Source: Aeromonas fluvialis (lineage in GTDB: Bacteria; Pseudomonadota; Gammaproteobacteria; Enterobacterales; Aeromonadaceae). Taken from it: a DNA stretch of 64,000 nucleotides. The notes under the pieces were generated by a model, which was not told the origin of the DNA, did no database searches, and saw nothing but the letters and a program-made list of their open reading frames with translations. The stretch covers positions 39,678 through 103,677 of the forward strand of contig NZ_CDBO01000013.1 in NCBI RefSeq assembly GCF_000819885.1. The letters run 5' to 3'. The translations under genes were made by a program, and so were the position numbers. Of the stretch, positions 11,158-21,235 are shown in pieces (position 1 is the first letter of the stretch; each line of letters opens with the position of its first letter).

Positions 11158-11547
11158 ATGAGTCTGGATCTGAATCTGGTTGCCCTTGGCAACGCCCTCA
11201 AACGCCTCGCCGAATCCCTGAGCTATGACGTGAGCCAGCCGCTGGTGGTGGATGCCAGCATCCAACGCTTCGAGTTTTGTATCGAGTTGACCTGGAAGAC
11301 CTTGAAAAAGGCGCTGGCCGCAGAAGGGATTGAGGCCAATACCCCCCGTGAGTGCATGAGCCAGGCCTATGCGGCCCACTGGCTGGCCGATGAGACGGTC
11401 TGGTTGTCGATGCTCAAAGATCGCAATCTGACCTCGCATACCTACAAGGAAGATCTTGCGGTCGAGATCTATCGCCGTCTGCCGGGGCATCTTGCGGCGA
11501 TGCAGGCGCTGTATCAGGTACTGCTGGCCCGAGGGGGTCAGTTATGA
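11158..11547 (+). CDS. hepT: HEPN-domain toxin, HI0074/HepT family
   Basis: A 129-residue helical protein of the nucleotidyltransferase-substrate-binding (HI0074) family. It shows the RX4HXY motif as RNLTSHTY, with Arg89, His94 and Tyr96. In HEPN toxins the Arg and His form the RNase site and the Tyr is the AMPylation target of MntA. GGAGG precedes the start. Its stop overlaps the hsdR start by ATGA, so toxin and restriction subunit are translationally coupled. Confidence 0.87.
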   Translation: MSLDLNLVALGNALKRLAESLSYDVSQPLVVDASIQRFEFCIELTWKTLKKALAAEGIEANTPRECMSQAYAAHWLADETVWLSMLKDRNLTSHTYKEDLAVEIYRRLPGHLAAMQALYQVLLARGGQL

Positions 11548-14500
11548 GTCAGGACCATAAGGCCCGCGAGAAGGCGTTTCAAGATCATATCATCGCGCAG
11601 TTGGCTGCTTCGGGCTGGCTGGTCGGTGAGTCGGCTCACTATGACAAAGCGCGAGCCCTCTACCCGATCGATCTGATCGCCTATGTGCAGGAGAGCCAGC
11701 CTGAGGGGTGGCAGAAATACTGCAAGACCTACGGTGAGGAGCCGGAGCGTCATCTGCTCAACGCCGTGGTGAGAGCCCTTGAGAGCGATGAGCGGGGCAC
11801 TTTGTGGTTACTCCGTCATCAGGTAGAGGACAGAGGGCATCGGCTGGCGGTGGCCACCTTCAAGCCCGACCATGACCTTAACCCCACGCTTTGCGAGCGG
11901 TATGCCAAGAACCGGCTGCGGGTGGTGCCAGAGCTGGTCTATAGCCCCCATGGCTATGAGGGCCGACTCGATCTCACTCTGTTTTTGAACGGCATTCCGG
12001 TGGCGACCTTGGAGCTCAAGTCGTGCTTCAAGCAGAGCCTGGAGAACGCCAAGCAGCAGTACCGCGTCGACCGCCCGTTGGTGACGGCGGGCAAGCGTGA
12101 GCCCTTGCTGGCCTTCAGGCGGGGGGCGCTGGTGCACTTTGCCGTCAATCAGTTCGAGGTGGCGATGACCACCCGGCTGGCTGGGGCAGATACCTTCTTC
12201 TTGCCGTTCAACCGGGGCACTGCCAAGGGTGGGGCAGGGAACGATCAGCCTGAGACAGGGTTCGCCAGCGAGTACCTCTGGCAGGAGATTTTCGCCCCCG
12301 AGACCTTCCTCACTATTCTGGGCCGCTATCTGCATCTGCAGGTGAAATTGGATGAGGACGCTCTGGGCCGCATCAAGAAAAAAGAGACGATGATCTTCCC
12401 CCGCTACCACCAGTGGAAGGTGGTCGAGACGCTGCTGGCGACACTGAGCCAAGAAGGGAGCGGCCAGAAGTACCTTATTCAGCACTCGGCGGGCTCTGGC
12501 AAGTCGAACTCTATCGCCTGGTTGACCCATCAGCTTGCGTCGCTGCGGCGTGACACCGATGCCGGAGAGAGTGAGAAGCTATTCAATTCCGTCATCGTCG
12601 TCACCGACCGTACCGTGCTCGATAGCCAGTTGCAGGAGACCATCGCTCAGTTCGATCACGCCTCCGGGGTGATCTCCCGCATTAATCGGGAAGAGGGGGA
12701 TGGCAGCAAATCGGCTCAGCTGGCCGAGGCGTTAACCTCGGGCACGCCAATCATTATCGTCACCATTCAGACCTTCCCCCATGTGCTCAAGGCCATTCAG
12801 GAGAGCACCAGCCTGAAAGCCAGCCGCTTTGCGGTGGTGGCCGACGAGGCTCACTCCAGCCAGACCGGCAAGACTGCTCGTCAGCTGCGTGAGGTGTTGA
12901 TGGCCGAGCAGCTGAATGATGAGGAAGAGCTCTCGGCCGAGGATGTGATGAACCTGACCTTGGCTGCCCGTGGCGGCAGTCAGAACATCAGCTACTTCGC
13001 CTTCACGGCCACCCCCAAGGCCAAGACGCTGGAGCTGTTCGGTCGCCCGCCCAAGCCCCATCTGCCCATTTCGGATGAGAACAAACCCGAGCCGTTCCAT
13101 GTCTACACCATGCGCCAGGCGATCGAGGAGGGGTTCATCCTTGACGTGTTGCGCAACTACACCAACTACCAGTTGGCGTTCAAGCTGGCGATGGAGAGCG
13201 AAGCGGCTGATGCAGAAGTGGACAGCCGACGGGCCAAACGCAAGCTCTCCCAGTGGGTGCGGCTGCACCCGCACAACATTGGCCAGAAAGTGCAGGTGAT
13301 TGTCGAACACTTCCGCCAGCATGTTGGCAAGCTGTTGGGCGGACAAGCCAAGGCGATGGTGGTAACCAGCAGCCGGATGGAGGCGGTCCGCTACAAGCTG
13401 GCGTTCGACAAGTACGTTAAGGACCAGGGTTATCAAGCCATTCGGGCCATGGTGGCCTTCTCGGGCGACATCGAGGACGAGGGGCAGACGTGGAACGAGC
13501 GGAACATGAACCCGGAGCTGAAGGGCCGGGACATGCGTAAGGCGTTCGATACGGCTGACTATCAGGTGATGCTGGTGGCCAACAAGTTCCAGACCGGGTT
13601 CGATCAGCCCAAGCTGTGTGCCATGTATGTGGACAAACGCTTAACCGGGGTGGACTGCATCCAGACCCTTTCGCGGCTCAATCGCACCTATCCGGGCAAG
13701 GAGAGTACCTATGTACTCGACTTCGTGAACGACCCGCAGGATGTGCTGGAAGAGTTCCAGAAGTATTACGAAACCGCCACGTTGGACTCGGTATCGGACC
13801 CCAACCTGATCTATGACCTGTTTCACAAGCTCAAGGGCGAAGGGATCTTTACCTGGCCCGAGGTGGTGGCGTTTACCGATGCCTACTTCGACCCCAAACG
13901 GGGTGCTGATGCCTTCTTGCGGCACGCCGTTCCGGCCAGAGATCGCTTCGCCAAGCGTTACCGGCTTGCCATCGATGCTATTCGGGAGTGTCGGACCCAG
14001 CTCAAGTGGCTGATGGAACAGGGTGGTTCAGGTAGCGACCAGGTCAATGCAGAGCGTCGCCTGAAGGAGGCGGGGGAAGCCCGTTCGGTGCTGGAGTTGT
14101 TCAAGAAGAACCTGGGCGGCTATGTGCGGTTTTATGAGTTTGTCTCCCAGATCACCCCCTTCGACGATTACGACATGGAGCGGCTGTGTGTCTTTGCACG
14201 CCACCTGCTGCCCCTGCTGCGGGAAGAGGTGCTGGATGAAGAGCAAGTAGACCTTTCCTCGGTGATGCTGAGCCACTACCACCTTAAGGCCAAGCGGACC
14301 CAGGATCTGCAACTCAAAGAGAGTGCGGCCGGTTATGGACTGGAGGGGATCGCCTCCCTCGGCAGTGCCAAGCCGAAAGAGGAGAAGAAGGACTTCCTCT
14401 CCGAACTGCTGGCTCGGATGAATGATCTGTTTGGCCTGGACGTGACTGATGGGGACAAGCTCGACTGGGTGCAGGGGATGGTCAGCAAGCTGAGTGAAAA

Positions 14501-14735
14501 CGGGCCCCTGATGGAGCAGGTCCGCAATAACCCACGGGAATCGATCCTGCATGGCGATTTCCCGAATGCGGTGGATGAAGCCGTCATCGGACGCATGGAA
14601 ACCCAACAGGGCATGTCGCTGACGTACCTCTCTCACCCCGATAAGGCCAGGGCATTGCAGAATATGCTGCTGGACTTGTTGCTCGAGGGGTTGGCTGGTC
14701 ATCAGGCATTACGGACACAGAGCCAGCAGGCGTGA
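11544..14735 (+). CDS. hsdR: Type I restriction enzyme endonuclease/translocase subunit HsdR
   Basis: A 1063-residue motor and nuclease subunit. The N-terminal nuclease core shows GRLDLTLFLNG near residue 140 and VATLELKS near 151, giving the D...ExK pattern. The helicase has Walker A SAGSGKS near 313 and a DEAH box (VVADEAHSSQTGK) near 430. It also has the FTATPK motif and the later QTGFDQPKL and QTLSRLNR motifs. HsdR translocates DNA with ATP and cuts unmethylated DNA. All subunits look intact, so restriction activity is plausible. It is the last gene of the operon. Confidence 0.95.
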   Translation: MSQDHKAREKAFQDHIIAQLAASGWLVGESAHYDKARALYPIDLIAYVQESQPEGWQKYCKTYGEEPERHLLNAVVRALESDERGTLWLLRHQVEDRGHRLAVATFKPDHDLNPTLCERYAKNRLRVVPELVYSPHGYEGRLDLTLFLNGIPVATLELKSCFKQSLENAKQQYRVDRPLVTAGKREPLLAFRRGALVHFAVNQFEVAMTTRLAGADTFFLPFNRGTAKGGAGNDQPETGFASEYLWQEIFAPETFLTILGRYLHLQVKLDEDALGRIKKKETMIFPRYHQWKVVETLLATLSQEGSGQKYLIQHSAGSGKSNSIAWLTHQLASLRRDTDAGESEKLFNSVIVVTDRTVLDSQLQETIAQFDHASGVISRINREEGDGSKSAQLAEALTSGTPIIIVTIQTFPHVLKAIQESTSLKASRFAVVADEAHSSQTGKTARQLREVLMAEQLNDEEELSAEDVMNLTLAARGGSQNISYFAFTATPKAKTLELFGRPPKPHLPISDENKPEPFHVYTMRQAIEEGFILDVLRNYTNYQLAFKLAMESEAADAEVDSRRAKRKLSQWVRLHPHNIGQKVQVIVEHFRQHVGKLLGGQAKAMVVTSSRMEAVRYKLAFDKYVKDQGYQAIRAMVAFSGDIEDEGQTWNERNMNPELKGRDMRKAFDTADYQVMLVANKFQTGFDQPKLCAMYVDKRLTGVDCIQTLSRLNRTYPGKESTYVLDFVNDPQDVLEEFQKYYETATLDSVSDPNLIYDLFHKLKGEGIFTWPEVVAFTDAYFDPKRGADAFLRHAVPARDRFAKRYRLAIDAIRECRTQLKWLMEQGGSGSDQVNAERRLKEAGEARSVLELFKKNLGGYVRFYEFVSQITPFDDYDMERLCVFARHLLPLLREEVLDEEQVDLSSVMLSHYHLKAKRTQDLQLKESAAGYGLEGIASLGSAKPKEEKKDFLSELLARMNDLFGLDVTDGDKLDWVQGMVSKLSENGPLMEQVRNNPRESILHGDFPNAVDEAVIGRMETQQGMSLTYLSHPDKARALQNMLLDLLLEGLAGHQALRTQSQQA

Positions 14736-14894
14736 TGACACTTGCTATACTGCAAGCTTCCAAAAAAAGGACCATGCCGATCCAGAATTGGAGGCTTGCC
14801 TTAAATCGCTTTATTATCGAGTTCGGTGATCAGCTGAACGGTCACATGTCATGGCGTGGGCAGTCACTTGACCACTATATAAGGATCACAAAAA

Positions 14895-16472
14895 ATGATT
14901 GAAAACATTGCGCATTTTTTAGACTCTCAGCCATTTATCACGCTATTTTTGGTGATTGGCATCGGCTACGCCGTCGGAAAGATCAATATTGGTGGTTTTT
15001 CTCTTGGCATTGGCGCTGTGCTTTTTGTTGGTTTAGCTTTTGGCGCCATTGCCCCTAACGCTACCCCGCCTGGTTTGTTGAGTTTGATGGGGTTGGTACT
15101 GTTTCTCTACGGCATTGGTATTCAATACGGCAGGCACTTTTTTTCTGGCTTAGCGAGTTCATTCGGTATCAAAGCCAATCTGTTAGCTGCTATCGCTGTG
15201 TTGGCCGGTTTTGGCACTGCCATTTTGCTTAGTCAAACCATGGGTTTTTCAACAGATTTTGCTGCCGGTATGTTTGCGGGTTCATTGACCAGCACCGCCA
15301 GTTTACAGGCAGCAATTGATGCTTCTGGTAATAACGATCCTGCTGTTGCCTACGCCATTGCATATCCCTTTGGTGTGTTCGGCCCGATGATATTCTTTTA
15401 CCTAGCATTACGCATATTTAAACCTAACATAGACGTCCCAGCGCCTAAGCGAATAGTGACTGGCGAACTGGATGCAAAAACGCAGAATTTCACAGGACTA
15501 AAGGTGGGTGATGTTATGCATAAACTGCCTGATGAAGTGAACCTGCTCGCGATAAGACGTAACAACGTCAACCTTATTCCAGAGAATGATCTACAGCTCG
15601 ACGCCAGCGACACGATCTTGGTTGCTGGTTACCCTGAGCATATTGCTATGTTGCAAGCCACCGAACATGGCCATGTTTCTGAAGATAGACACAACCTCGA
15701 CTATGAGCGGATGTTTGTCTCAAAAGAACAATTAATTGGCAGGAAATTACGTGATATTCCTCTACCAAAAGGTATCTCGGTAGAAATTATTCAAGTTCGC
15801 CGAGGTGATGCTGATCTACTTGCCAACCCTGATTTAGAGCTTGAGTATGGTGATCAACTGGGCCTTTTAGTTGAACCTAGTAAAAAGGAGCAACTAAGAA
15901 AGGTATTAGGTGATTCTATCAATGCAGAGTTCCAATACAGTTTTGTTGCCATGGGTTTAGGCATCGCTGTTGGTGCAATGATTGGCTTGATTCCATTTCC
16001 TATTCCGGGTGTGGGTGTGGTTAAATTCGGAATAGCCGGTGGCGTGTTGATTATGTCTTTAGTACTTGGTTATGTCGGTCGCCTTGGTCCGTTAAACTGG
16101 AGCATGCCGATAGTTGCCAATACCCTACTGCGCAATTTTGGCCTAACCCTGTTCTTAGCTAGCGTAGGCATCTCTTCAGGTGCTCCCTTTGTGAACAACA
16201 TCGCAGGGGCAGGGCTAAATATCTTTATCGCTGGGGTCGTTGAGCTTGCAGTCGTCGTGCTAGCCGTTATCTTGCTCGGACACTTCATCTTCAAAATTAA
16301 ATTTGATGAGTTGCTCGGGATCGCATCCGGTGCAACTGGTAACCCAGCTATCCTTGCGTATGGTAATCAACTTGCGCCGACAGGTCGTCCAGAAATCTGC
16401 TACGCGATGATTTTTCCTGGCGTGGGAACCATACTGAAAATCATATTAGTGCAGTTTTTTTTCGTTATTTAG
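14895..16472 (+). CDS. AspT/YidE/YbjL-type transporter with two TrkA-C domains
   Basis: A 525-residue membrane protein of the aspartate:alanine exchanger family. About five hydrophobic segments (residues 10-175) are followed by two cytoplasmic RCK/TrkA-C domains (about 190-260 and 270-340), then a second membrane block (350-525). The repeated signature appears as AGSLTSTASLQAAID in the first half and IASGATGNPAILAYGNQLAP in the second. The family exchanges dicarboxylates or amino acids; the substrate here is unknown. Base composition is lower in GC than flanking genes, suggesting transfer. A TATATA-containing AT-rich stretch with AAGGATC lies just before the start. Confidence 0.85.
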   Translation: MIENIAHFLDSQPFITLFLVIGIGYAVGKINIGGFSLGIGAVLFVGLAFGAIAPNATPPGLLSLMGLVLFLYGIGIQYGRHFFSGLASSFGIKANLLAAIAVLAGFGTAILLSQTMGFSTDFAAGMFAGSLTSTASLQAAIDASGNNDPAVAYAIAYPFGVFGPMIFFYLALRIFKPNIDVPAPKRIVTGELDAKTQNFTGLKVGDVMHKLPDEVNLLAIRRNNVNLIPENDLQLDASDTILVAGYPEHIAMLQATEHGHVSEDRHNLDYERMFVSKEQLIGRKLRDIPLPKGISVEIIQVRRGDADLLANPDLELEYGDQLGLLVEPSKKEQLRKVLGDSINAEFQYSFVAMGLGIAVGAMIGLIPFPIPGVGVVKFGIAGGVLIMSLVLGYVGRLGPLNWSMPIVANTLLRNFGLTLFLASVGISSGAPFVNNIAGAGLNIFIAGVVELAVVVLAVILLGHFIFKIKFDELLGIASGATGNPAILAYGNQLAPTGRPEICYAMIFPGVGTILKIILVQFFFVI

Positions 16473-16475
16473 CCG

Positions 16476-16525
16476 ATGCCCCGTAAACCCCCGCCCAATC
16501 GGGCGGGGATATAAGGGGAGCTAAT
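16476..16525. repeat. 50-bp hairpin repeat, copy 1 (IS200/IS605-type end)
   Basis: This stretch agrees with 50342-50391 at 48 of 50 bases. It contains the perfect hairpin CCCGCCC-AATC-GGGCGGG followed by GATATAAGGGGAGCTAAT. The second copy lies next to a TnpB relic, so a subterminal hairpin of an IS200/IS605-group element is the best explanation. Here it is a solo relic just after the transporter stop codon. The rest of 16526-16715 holds nothing I recognise. Confidence 0.6.
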
Positions 16526-16715
16526 CGCAGGTGTTCCGCGAGGCTAGATACGCCGTGAGGATTTCGATATTTCGATAGTCCCCCATGTCGAGAACAGGGC
16601 GGTTTCAGCACGATTAATATTATCCAGCCGGACATTTTCAAGATGGCGCTGGTTATTTCACCGTGAACGGTCTCATCTAAAGTGCCCCTCTTTCCTGCAT
16701 GAGGTAATCGGGGGG

Positions 16716-18542
16716 TTATTGCGTGGAGACACGCACGGTTGCGTCGTATTTGAGCCGAACATGGGCAATATGCCGGTTTATTTCACTGAGCAGCATCTCT
16801 TTATTGATGGGCTTGGTGATATATCCATTCATGCCATGGGAGAGATAGTATTGCTTGGATTCCGGCATCGCATCAGCCGTCAGGGCGATGATGGGGATAT
16901 CTGCCCAGGGCATCTGAGAGGTGCGGATCCGGGTGGTGGCCACCAGGCCATCCATCACTGGCATCTGGACATCCATCAACACCAGATCAAATTCGGAGTG
17001 ACCCAGTTTCTCCAGCGCCTCTTCTCCCTGAATGGCCAGTGTGACGTGATGGCCGACGGAGTCGAGCATGGCGCCGATCACCTTGCGGTTGGTGGCATTG
17101 TCATCAACCAGCAAGATGCGATAGCGCTCCTGATCCATCGGCTTGGCGGGGAGGCAAACAATCGATGGGGTCGTGGCTCTGGCGGGCCAGATATAGGTAA
17201 AGGTACTGCCATGCCCTTCGCTGCTCTCAACCGAGATATCACCGCCCATCAGGCGTGCGAGGTTACGGGATATTTCAAGTCCCAGACCCGATCCCCCATA
17301 TTGGCGGGTGATCGAGACATCAGCCTGGGAGAATCGTTGAAACAGGTTCTTCAGCTGATGTTTGCTCATGCCGATCCCGGAGTCTTGAATCGAGATGTGT
17401 ATCGAGTGGTGATCCTGCTCCAGCAAGGTGCTATCAACGTGGATCTTCACTTCTCCCTGGTGGGTGAACTTGATGGCGTTGCTCACCAGATTGAAGAGGA
17501 TCTGGCGCACTCTGAGCGGGTCGATCATCAACCACTCCGGCGTATCGGGGGCAACCGTCAGGGTCAGTTTGATCCCTTTGGCATCGCAGTTGCTCTGCAT
17601 CAGGGCCCGAATATCCTCCAGCAGCTGGGGTAGGTGATGGGGAGCCATCTGCAACTCTATCTTGCCCTCTTCCAGCTTGGATACGTCCAGAATGTCGTTG
17701 AGCAGACCGAGCAGATGGTTTGCTGATTCGCGCGCCGTCTCCAGATAGTCTCGCTCCCTCGGATCCATATCCCGGTCGGCCAGCAGTGAGAGCATGCCGA
17801 GAATGCCATTCATGGGGGTGCGAATTTCATGGCTCATGTTGGCCAAAAAGCTGCTTTTGGCTCTTGTACCGGCCTCTGCCGCCTGATTGGCCCGCAGCAG
17901 TTTGTCATTGAGTTGCTGCATCAGTTTGTGCTGCAGAAATGAGATGTTCATTTGTCGCCAGATCAGCAGGGCGAGCACAAAGAGCAGCGCAAATTGCAGG
18001 GTCGCAATGAGCGTCGTCGTGATGATCTGCTCCCTCACGCTGTCGCGGCGGGCCACATCGAACAGGGTCGCCTGCTGGTTCACCTCCAGGGTCAACTGAT
18101 GAAGCAGGGGGAGCAGGGTGGTGAGCTGTTGGTGCAACGCCTGATGAGCCACCTTATCCAGCGGTTGGGTGGCCTCCGGGCCGAGCCAGATGTCAGCCAA
18201 AGAGATGTAGGAACGCATGGCTTTGCTTGCCTGCTGGTAGATCGCTGTTTGCTGCAGCAGGCTGCGATCCTTGCTCTCCAGCACCAGATCCATGCGGCTG
18301 ACCAGGATATCGTATCTGAGCTGAAACGCCGGTTGCGACTCATGGAGCAGCGAGCTTTGAAAACGCAGCGCTTCGTTATAGAGCTGGAAATAGTTCCACA
18401 TCACGTTGTCTTCGCCCTGACTGGTACTGCGTTGCAGATCCTGAAATTGCCGGTACTGGATGGTACCAAAACCGGCAAAGGCCAGGAGCAGCACACAGAG
18501 CACCACAAACAAGAAACGTTGACTGGCTGCCATGGAGCGCAT
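16716..18542 (-). CDS. Hybrid sensor histidine kinase/response regulator
   Basis: A 608-residue membrane sensor. A first membrane helix (about 8-28) and a second (about 172-192) enclose a 140-residue periplasmic sensor region. HisKA follows with the phosphoacceptor His in [15 protein letters not shown], then HATPase_c with the N box [14 protein letters not shown] and G boxes DSGIGM and GSGLGLEI. The C-terminal receiver domain has [13 protein letters not shown] and its Asp in [13 protein letters not shown]. There is no Hpt domain, so a separate phosphotransfer partner is expected. Its start lies eight bases after the stop of the periplasmic protein gene, pointing to a paired sensory unit. Confidence 0.9.
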   Translation of the reverse strand: MRSMAASQRFLFVVLCVLLLAFAGFGTIQYRQFQDLQRSTSQGEDNVMWNYFQLYNEALRFQSSLLHESQPAFQLRYDILVSRMDLVLESKDRSLLQQTAIYQQASKAMRSYISLADIWLGPEATQPLDKVAHQALHQQLTTLLPLLHQLTLEVNQQATLFDVARRDSVREQIITTTLIATLQFALLFVLALLIWRQMNISFLQHKLMQQLNDKLLRANQAAEAGTRAKSSFLANMSHEIRTPMNGILGMLSLLADRDMDPRERDYLETARESANHLLGLLNDILDVSKLEEGKIELQMAPHHLPQLLEDIRALMQSNCDAKGIKLTLTVAPDTPEWLMIDPLRVRQILFNLVSNAIKFTHQGEVKIHVDSTLLEQDHHSIHISIQDSGIGMSKHQLKNLFQRFSQADVSITRQYGGSGLGLEISRNLARLMGGDISVESSEGHGSTFTYIWPARATTPSIVCLPAKPMDQERYRILLVDDNATNRKVIGAMLDSVGHHVTLAIQGEEALEKLGHSEFDLVLMDVQMPVMDGLVATTRIRTSQMPWADIPIIALTADAMPESKQYYLSHGMNGYITKPINKEMLLSEINRHIAHVRLKYDATVRVSTQ

Positions 18543-18550
18543 GATGAGAT

Positions 18551-19042
18551 CTATTCCACTTTTATCGTACTGATCTGCCAGATAGCCCGACCGTAATAGA
18601 GCTTGTTTTGCAGTTCGGGATAGTGATCGAACGGATAGACAAGGAACAGCGGCCCTTTGTCACGCACCGACAGGGGTTTGCCATTGATTGTGCGGGCCAG
18701 GATGACCTGATACTGCTTGGCATCGCTTACCGGCACCTGTACCGAGTAGTCATTGAGCGCGGTAATGGTGAGCTGCTTGCCAGTTGCCCCTACTTTGGCC
18801 AATACATCTTGCAGCAGCGGGCCGCGAAAGGTCTTGGATTCATCATACCAGGGGGTATGGGTCGTGATTTCGTGTACCGGTAATTGGTCCAGCATGGCGC
18901 TGTCCCACAGGGCTTGTGCCTGATGAGTGGGGCTGCTGATGGCCCCTTCAACCTTCAACACGGCGCTGTCAGGGGAGGGGGCTGCGTGTGCTGCGCCGCA
19001 AAGGGCTGCCAGCAGCGGTGCGATATAAAGGCCTGGTTTCAT
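18551..19042 (-). CDS. Periplasmic protein with molybdopterin-oxidoreductase-like fold
   Basis: A 163-residue exported protein. Residues 1-20 are a signal peptide (LYIAPLLAALCGAAHA). The mature part (VHEITTHTPWYDESKTFRGPLLQDVLAKVGA, then LTITALNDYSVQVPVSD) resembles the SUOX-like oxidoreductase molybdopterin-binding fold. The cofactor cysteine of true enzymes is not evident, so a ligand-binding role is more likely. A strong AAGGAG just upstream of 19042 sets the start; an earlier ORF start at 19114 has no such site. Coupling to the hybrid kinase suggests it supplies the periplasmic signal. Confidence 0.7.
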   Translation of the reverse strand: MKPGLYIAPLLAALCGAAHAAPSPDSAVLKVEGAISSPTHQAQALWDSAMLDQLPVHEITTHTPWYDESKTFRGPLLQDVLAKVGATGKQLTITALNDYSVQVPVSDAKQYQVILARTINGKPLSVRDKGPLFLVYPFDHYPELQNKLYYGRAIWQISTIKVE

Positions 19043-19286
19043 GATATCTCCTTCCTTGAGTCCACCCGGGTGCTTATTGAGCCAACAGTGGCTGGTGAGG
19101 TGTAGCCAGAGCAAAGCAATAATCGGGCCGGGTGCAACAAGCGTGAATGTTCAGCGAAAGAGCCGGTTATCGGGTTATGTCGGATGAGGGGAATTGCAGT
19201 TTGCAACGTGCGGTAGGCGTTAATTGCAATTTGGCTACCAAAACGAGGTATCGGGGCGGATCAACAAGGGGCAAGGATCATCCGAC

Positions 19287-19548
19287 ATTCCGCACCTAAT
19301 TTTCTTATTTTAAATGGTGATGAAGTTCACACAGCCAGGATTGAATTGAGAAAACCAGTGACTTCACATATGTTGCCACGTAACAATGTTCTGTTGGGTA
19401 GCAGTTCACATCATTTCACGGGGGCGAAAGAATGAATCTGAGCATTTTAGTTTTTGTTCCAACCTCAACTGCCAACACCTCAATGTTGCAACTTGCTGTG
19501 AACGTGTAGGCATCATCGCCGAAAAAAATCCCCAATCAGGTGCGGAAT
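19287..19548. mobile_element. MITE-like element with imperfect terminal inverted repeats
   Basis: The left end ATTCCGCACCTAATT (19287-19301) and the right end AATCAGGTGCGGAAT (19534-19548) are inverted repeats matching at 14 of 15 positions. The flanks also match as ATCCG outside each end. The 262-bp interior has no ORF. The right end, CCCCAATCAGGTGCGGAAT, occurs again identically at 34374-34392. This is the structure of a non-autonomous miniature transposable element, but I cannot name a parent family. Confidence 0.6.
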
Positions 19549-19570
19549 GACGGATTAAATACTGTCGGCT

Positions 19571-20962
19571 TCAAATATTAAATATCACTTTATCTCTTCC
19601 ATTTTCTTTAGCCGTGTATAAAGCTTTATCAGCTCTTTGTAGAACTTCTTGATAACTATAGTCATTATCACTAACAGTCGACACTCCTATGCTGGCCGTT
19701 ATTAAACTTGGAGTATCGTTTGCAAACTTCAATTTTTTTATTGATACTCGTATCCGTTCCAGCAATATTTCAGCAGCGACTAGCGAAGTGGAAGGTAATA
19801 AAACAGCGAACTCCTCTCCACCAATTCTTGCTAAAGTATCACCAGCCCTAACGTGATTGTTCAACTCATTTGACAATGCCTTCAAAACCTCATCACCAAC
19901 AGCATGACCATATTTGTCATTCACATCCTTGAAGTGGTCGATATCAAAAATTGCTATCGAGAGTGGTACGGTATGTCGTTTACTATTTGCAAATTCTCTG
20001 ATTGCCGCTTCTTCAAAAAAACGACGATTTTTTAATTTTGCCAATGGATCTAGTGATACTTCGATATTTAAAGATTTATTTTCAGCTAACGCAATTTTCA
20101 AAGAATTGACTAAGTTATTATGTTCGGTAACATCTCTGAGGCTAACTAATATACGTTTTCCATAGCGAGTTGCTAATGTGTTTAGCCTAATTTCGACAGG
20201 TATTTTAGTACCATTTCGGTGCTGTGCGAAAACACTTCTTGGAGAAGATAACATATTGCGATTAGTCGGTGATTCAAAATACTGTTGACGCTGTTTGGCA
20301 TGGTTACTACGGTGTTCCTGTGGGACAATGTCATCCACATTCATTGCAAGCAATTTTTGTTCAGCATATCCAAGCATTGAGCAAACTGCATCGTTAACTT
20401 TCGTAATAAAACCATATTCATCCGCTTGGAGTATACCATCAGGAAGGTTTTTAAATATTGCCTCTGCTTCAAATAGGTCAAGCTTTGTGGTTGCATATAG
20501 TTCGTCTACAGCTTTTAAATTTCGTTGGTTTCGTTCTTCTAATATTTTGACCCTTGTTATGTCATTATGTGCACCAAGCATACGAATTGGTTTACCATTC
20601 GAATTTCGAATAGCAATACCCCTGCAATGAATCCAAACGGTGCTACCATCTTTATGCTTGTAGCGAACAATTTGGTCATAGGGATGTTTTTCATCCTCAA
20701 TGTGTTTATTGAAATTATCTATTGCGATTTTCAAGTCATCCTGATTAATTATACTTTGCCAAGAGTCAGGGGAATGGGGCATTGTTTCATGTTCATAGCC
20801 TAAGACCTGCCAGAACTCAGGACTCATCCATTCATCATTAGTTTTTTCTAAATTCCAATACCAAATACCATCTAAGGACGCTTTTTGAATAAAATCAAAA
20901 ATAGAATCATCACTCTTAATTAATTCATAAAGTTCTTTTTTTAAGTAATGTTCTCTTTTCAT
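19571..20962 (-). CDS. PAS-PAS-GGDEF diguanylate cyclase
   Basis: A 463-residue cytoplasmic protein. A first PAS/PAC domain (about 20-140; WYWNLEKTNDEWMSPEFWQVLGYE) and a second (about 165-285; GILQADEYGFITKVNDAVCSMLGY) precede a GGDEF domain. The active-site loop reads RIGGEEFAVLLP near residue 376, and the metal-binding FDIDHFKDVNDKYGH segment is intact, so cyclic di-GMP synthesis is expected. No membrane segment is seen. Base composition is strongly AT-rich against the flanks, and mobile relics lie on both sides, pointing to recent acquisition. Confidence 0.92.
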   Translation of the reverse strand: MKREHYLKKELYELIKSDDSIFDFIQKASLDGIWYWNLEKTNDEWMSPEFWQVLGYEHETMPHSPDSWQSIINQDDLKIAIDNFNKHIEDEKHPYDQIVRYKHKDGSTVWIHCRGIAIRNSNGKPIRMLGAHNDITRVKILEERNQRNLKAVDELYATTKLDLFEAEAIFKNLPDGILQADEYGFITKVNDAVCSMLGYAEQKLLAMNVDDIVPQEHRSNHAKQRQQYFESPTNRNMLSSPRSVFAQHRNGTKIPVEIRLNTLATRYGKRILVSLRDVTEHNNLVNSLKIALAENKSLNIEVSLDPLAKLKNRRFFEEAAIREFANSKRHTVPLSIAIFDIDHFKDVNDKYGHAVGDEVLKALSNELNNHVRAGDTLARIGGEEFAVLLPSTSLVAAEILLERIRVSIKKLKFANDTPSLITASIGVSTVSDNDYSYQEVLQRADKALYTAKENGRDKVIFNI

Positions 20963-20985
20963 TACATACCATCCCTGTCTCTTGA

Positions 20986-21235
20986 TCAGATCTTGATCCC
21001 CGAAGCCATCATCTCTTTGGCGGCAATAAAGCCGTCCAGTTTACTTTGCAGTGTTTACCAGCCTACCCAGAGTGAGCTCCAGCCTGCAATCCCTGTTCGC
21101 TTACTATCCATAAAACCGCCCAATCTGGCTATCGCCATGTAGGCCCATTGCAAGCTGCCTTCTCGCTCTTTAAGTTTACGTTTTCCCTTGTCCAGATAGT
21201 TCAGCAACTGACATTCATCTTAGCTTAGCACCGCT
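20986..21235 (-). pseudogene. C-terminal relic of an IS4-family (IS50/Tn5-like) transposase
   Basis: Read on the minus strand from about 21235, the frame gives QLLNYLDKGK, then EGSLQWAYMAIARLGG, FMDSKRTGIAGWSSLW, LQSKLDGFIAAKEMMASGIKI and a stop at 20986-20988. This closely matches the end of Tn5-type transposases, which finish in a similar AKDLMAQGIKI. At least two in-frame stops interrupt it, and the catalytic DDE domain is missing. It is a dead fragment. Confidence 0.8.
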
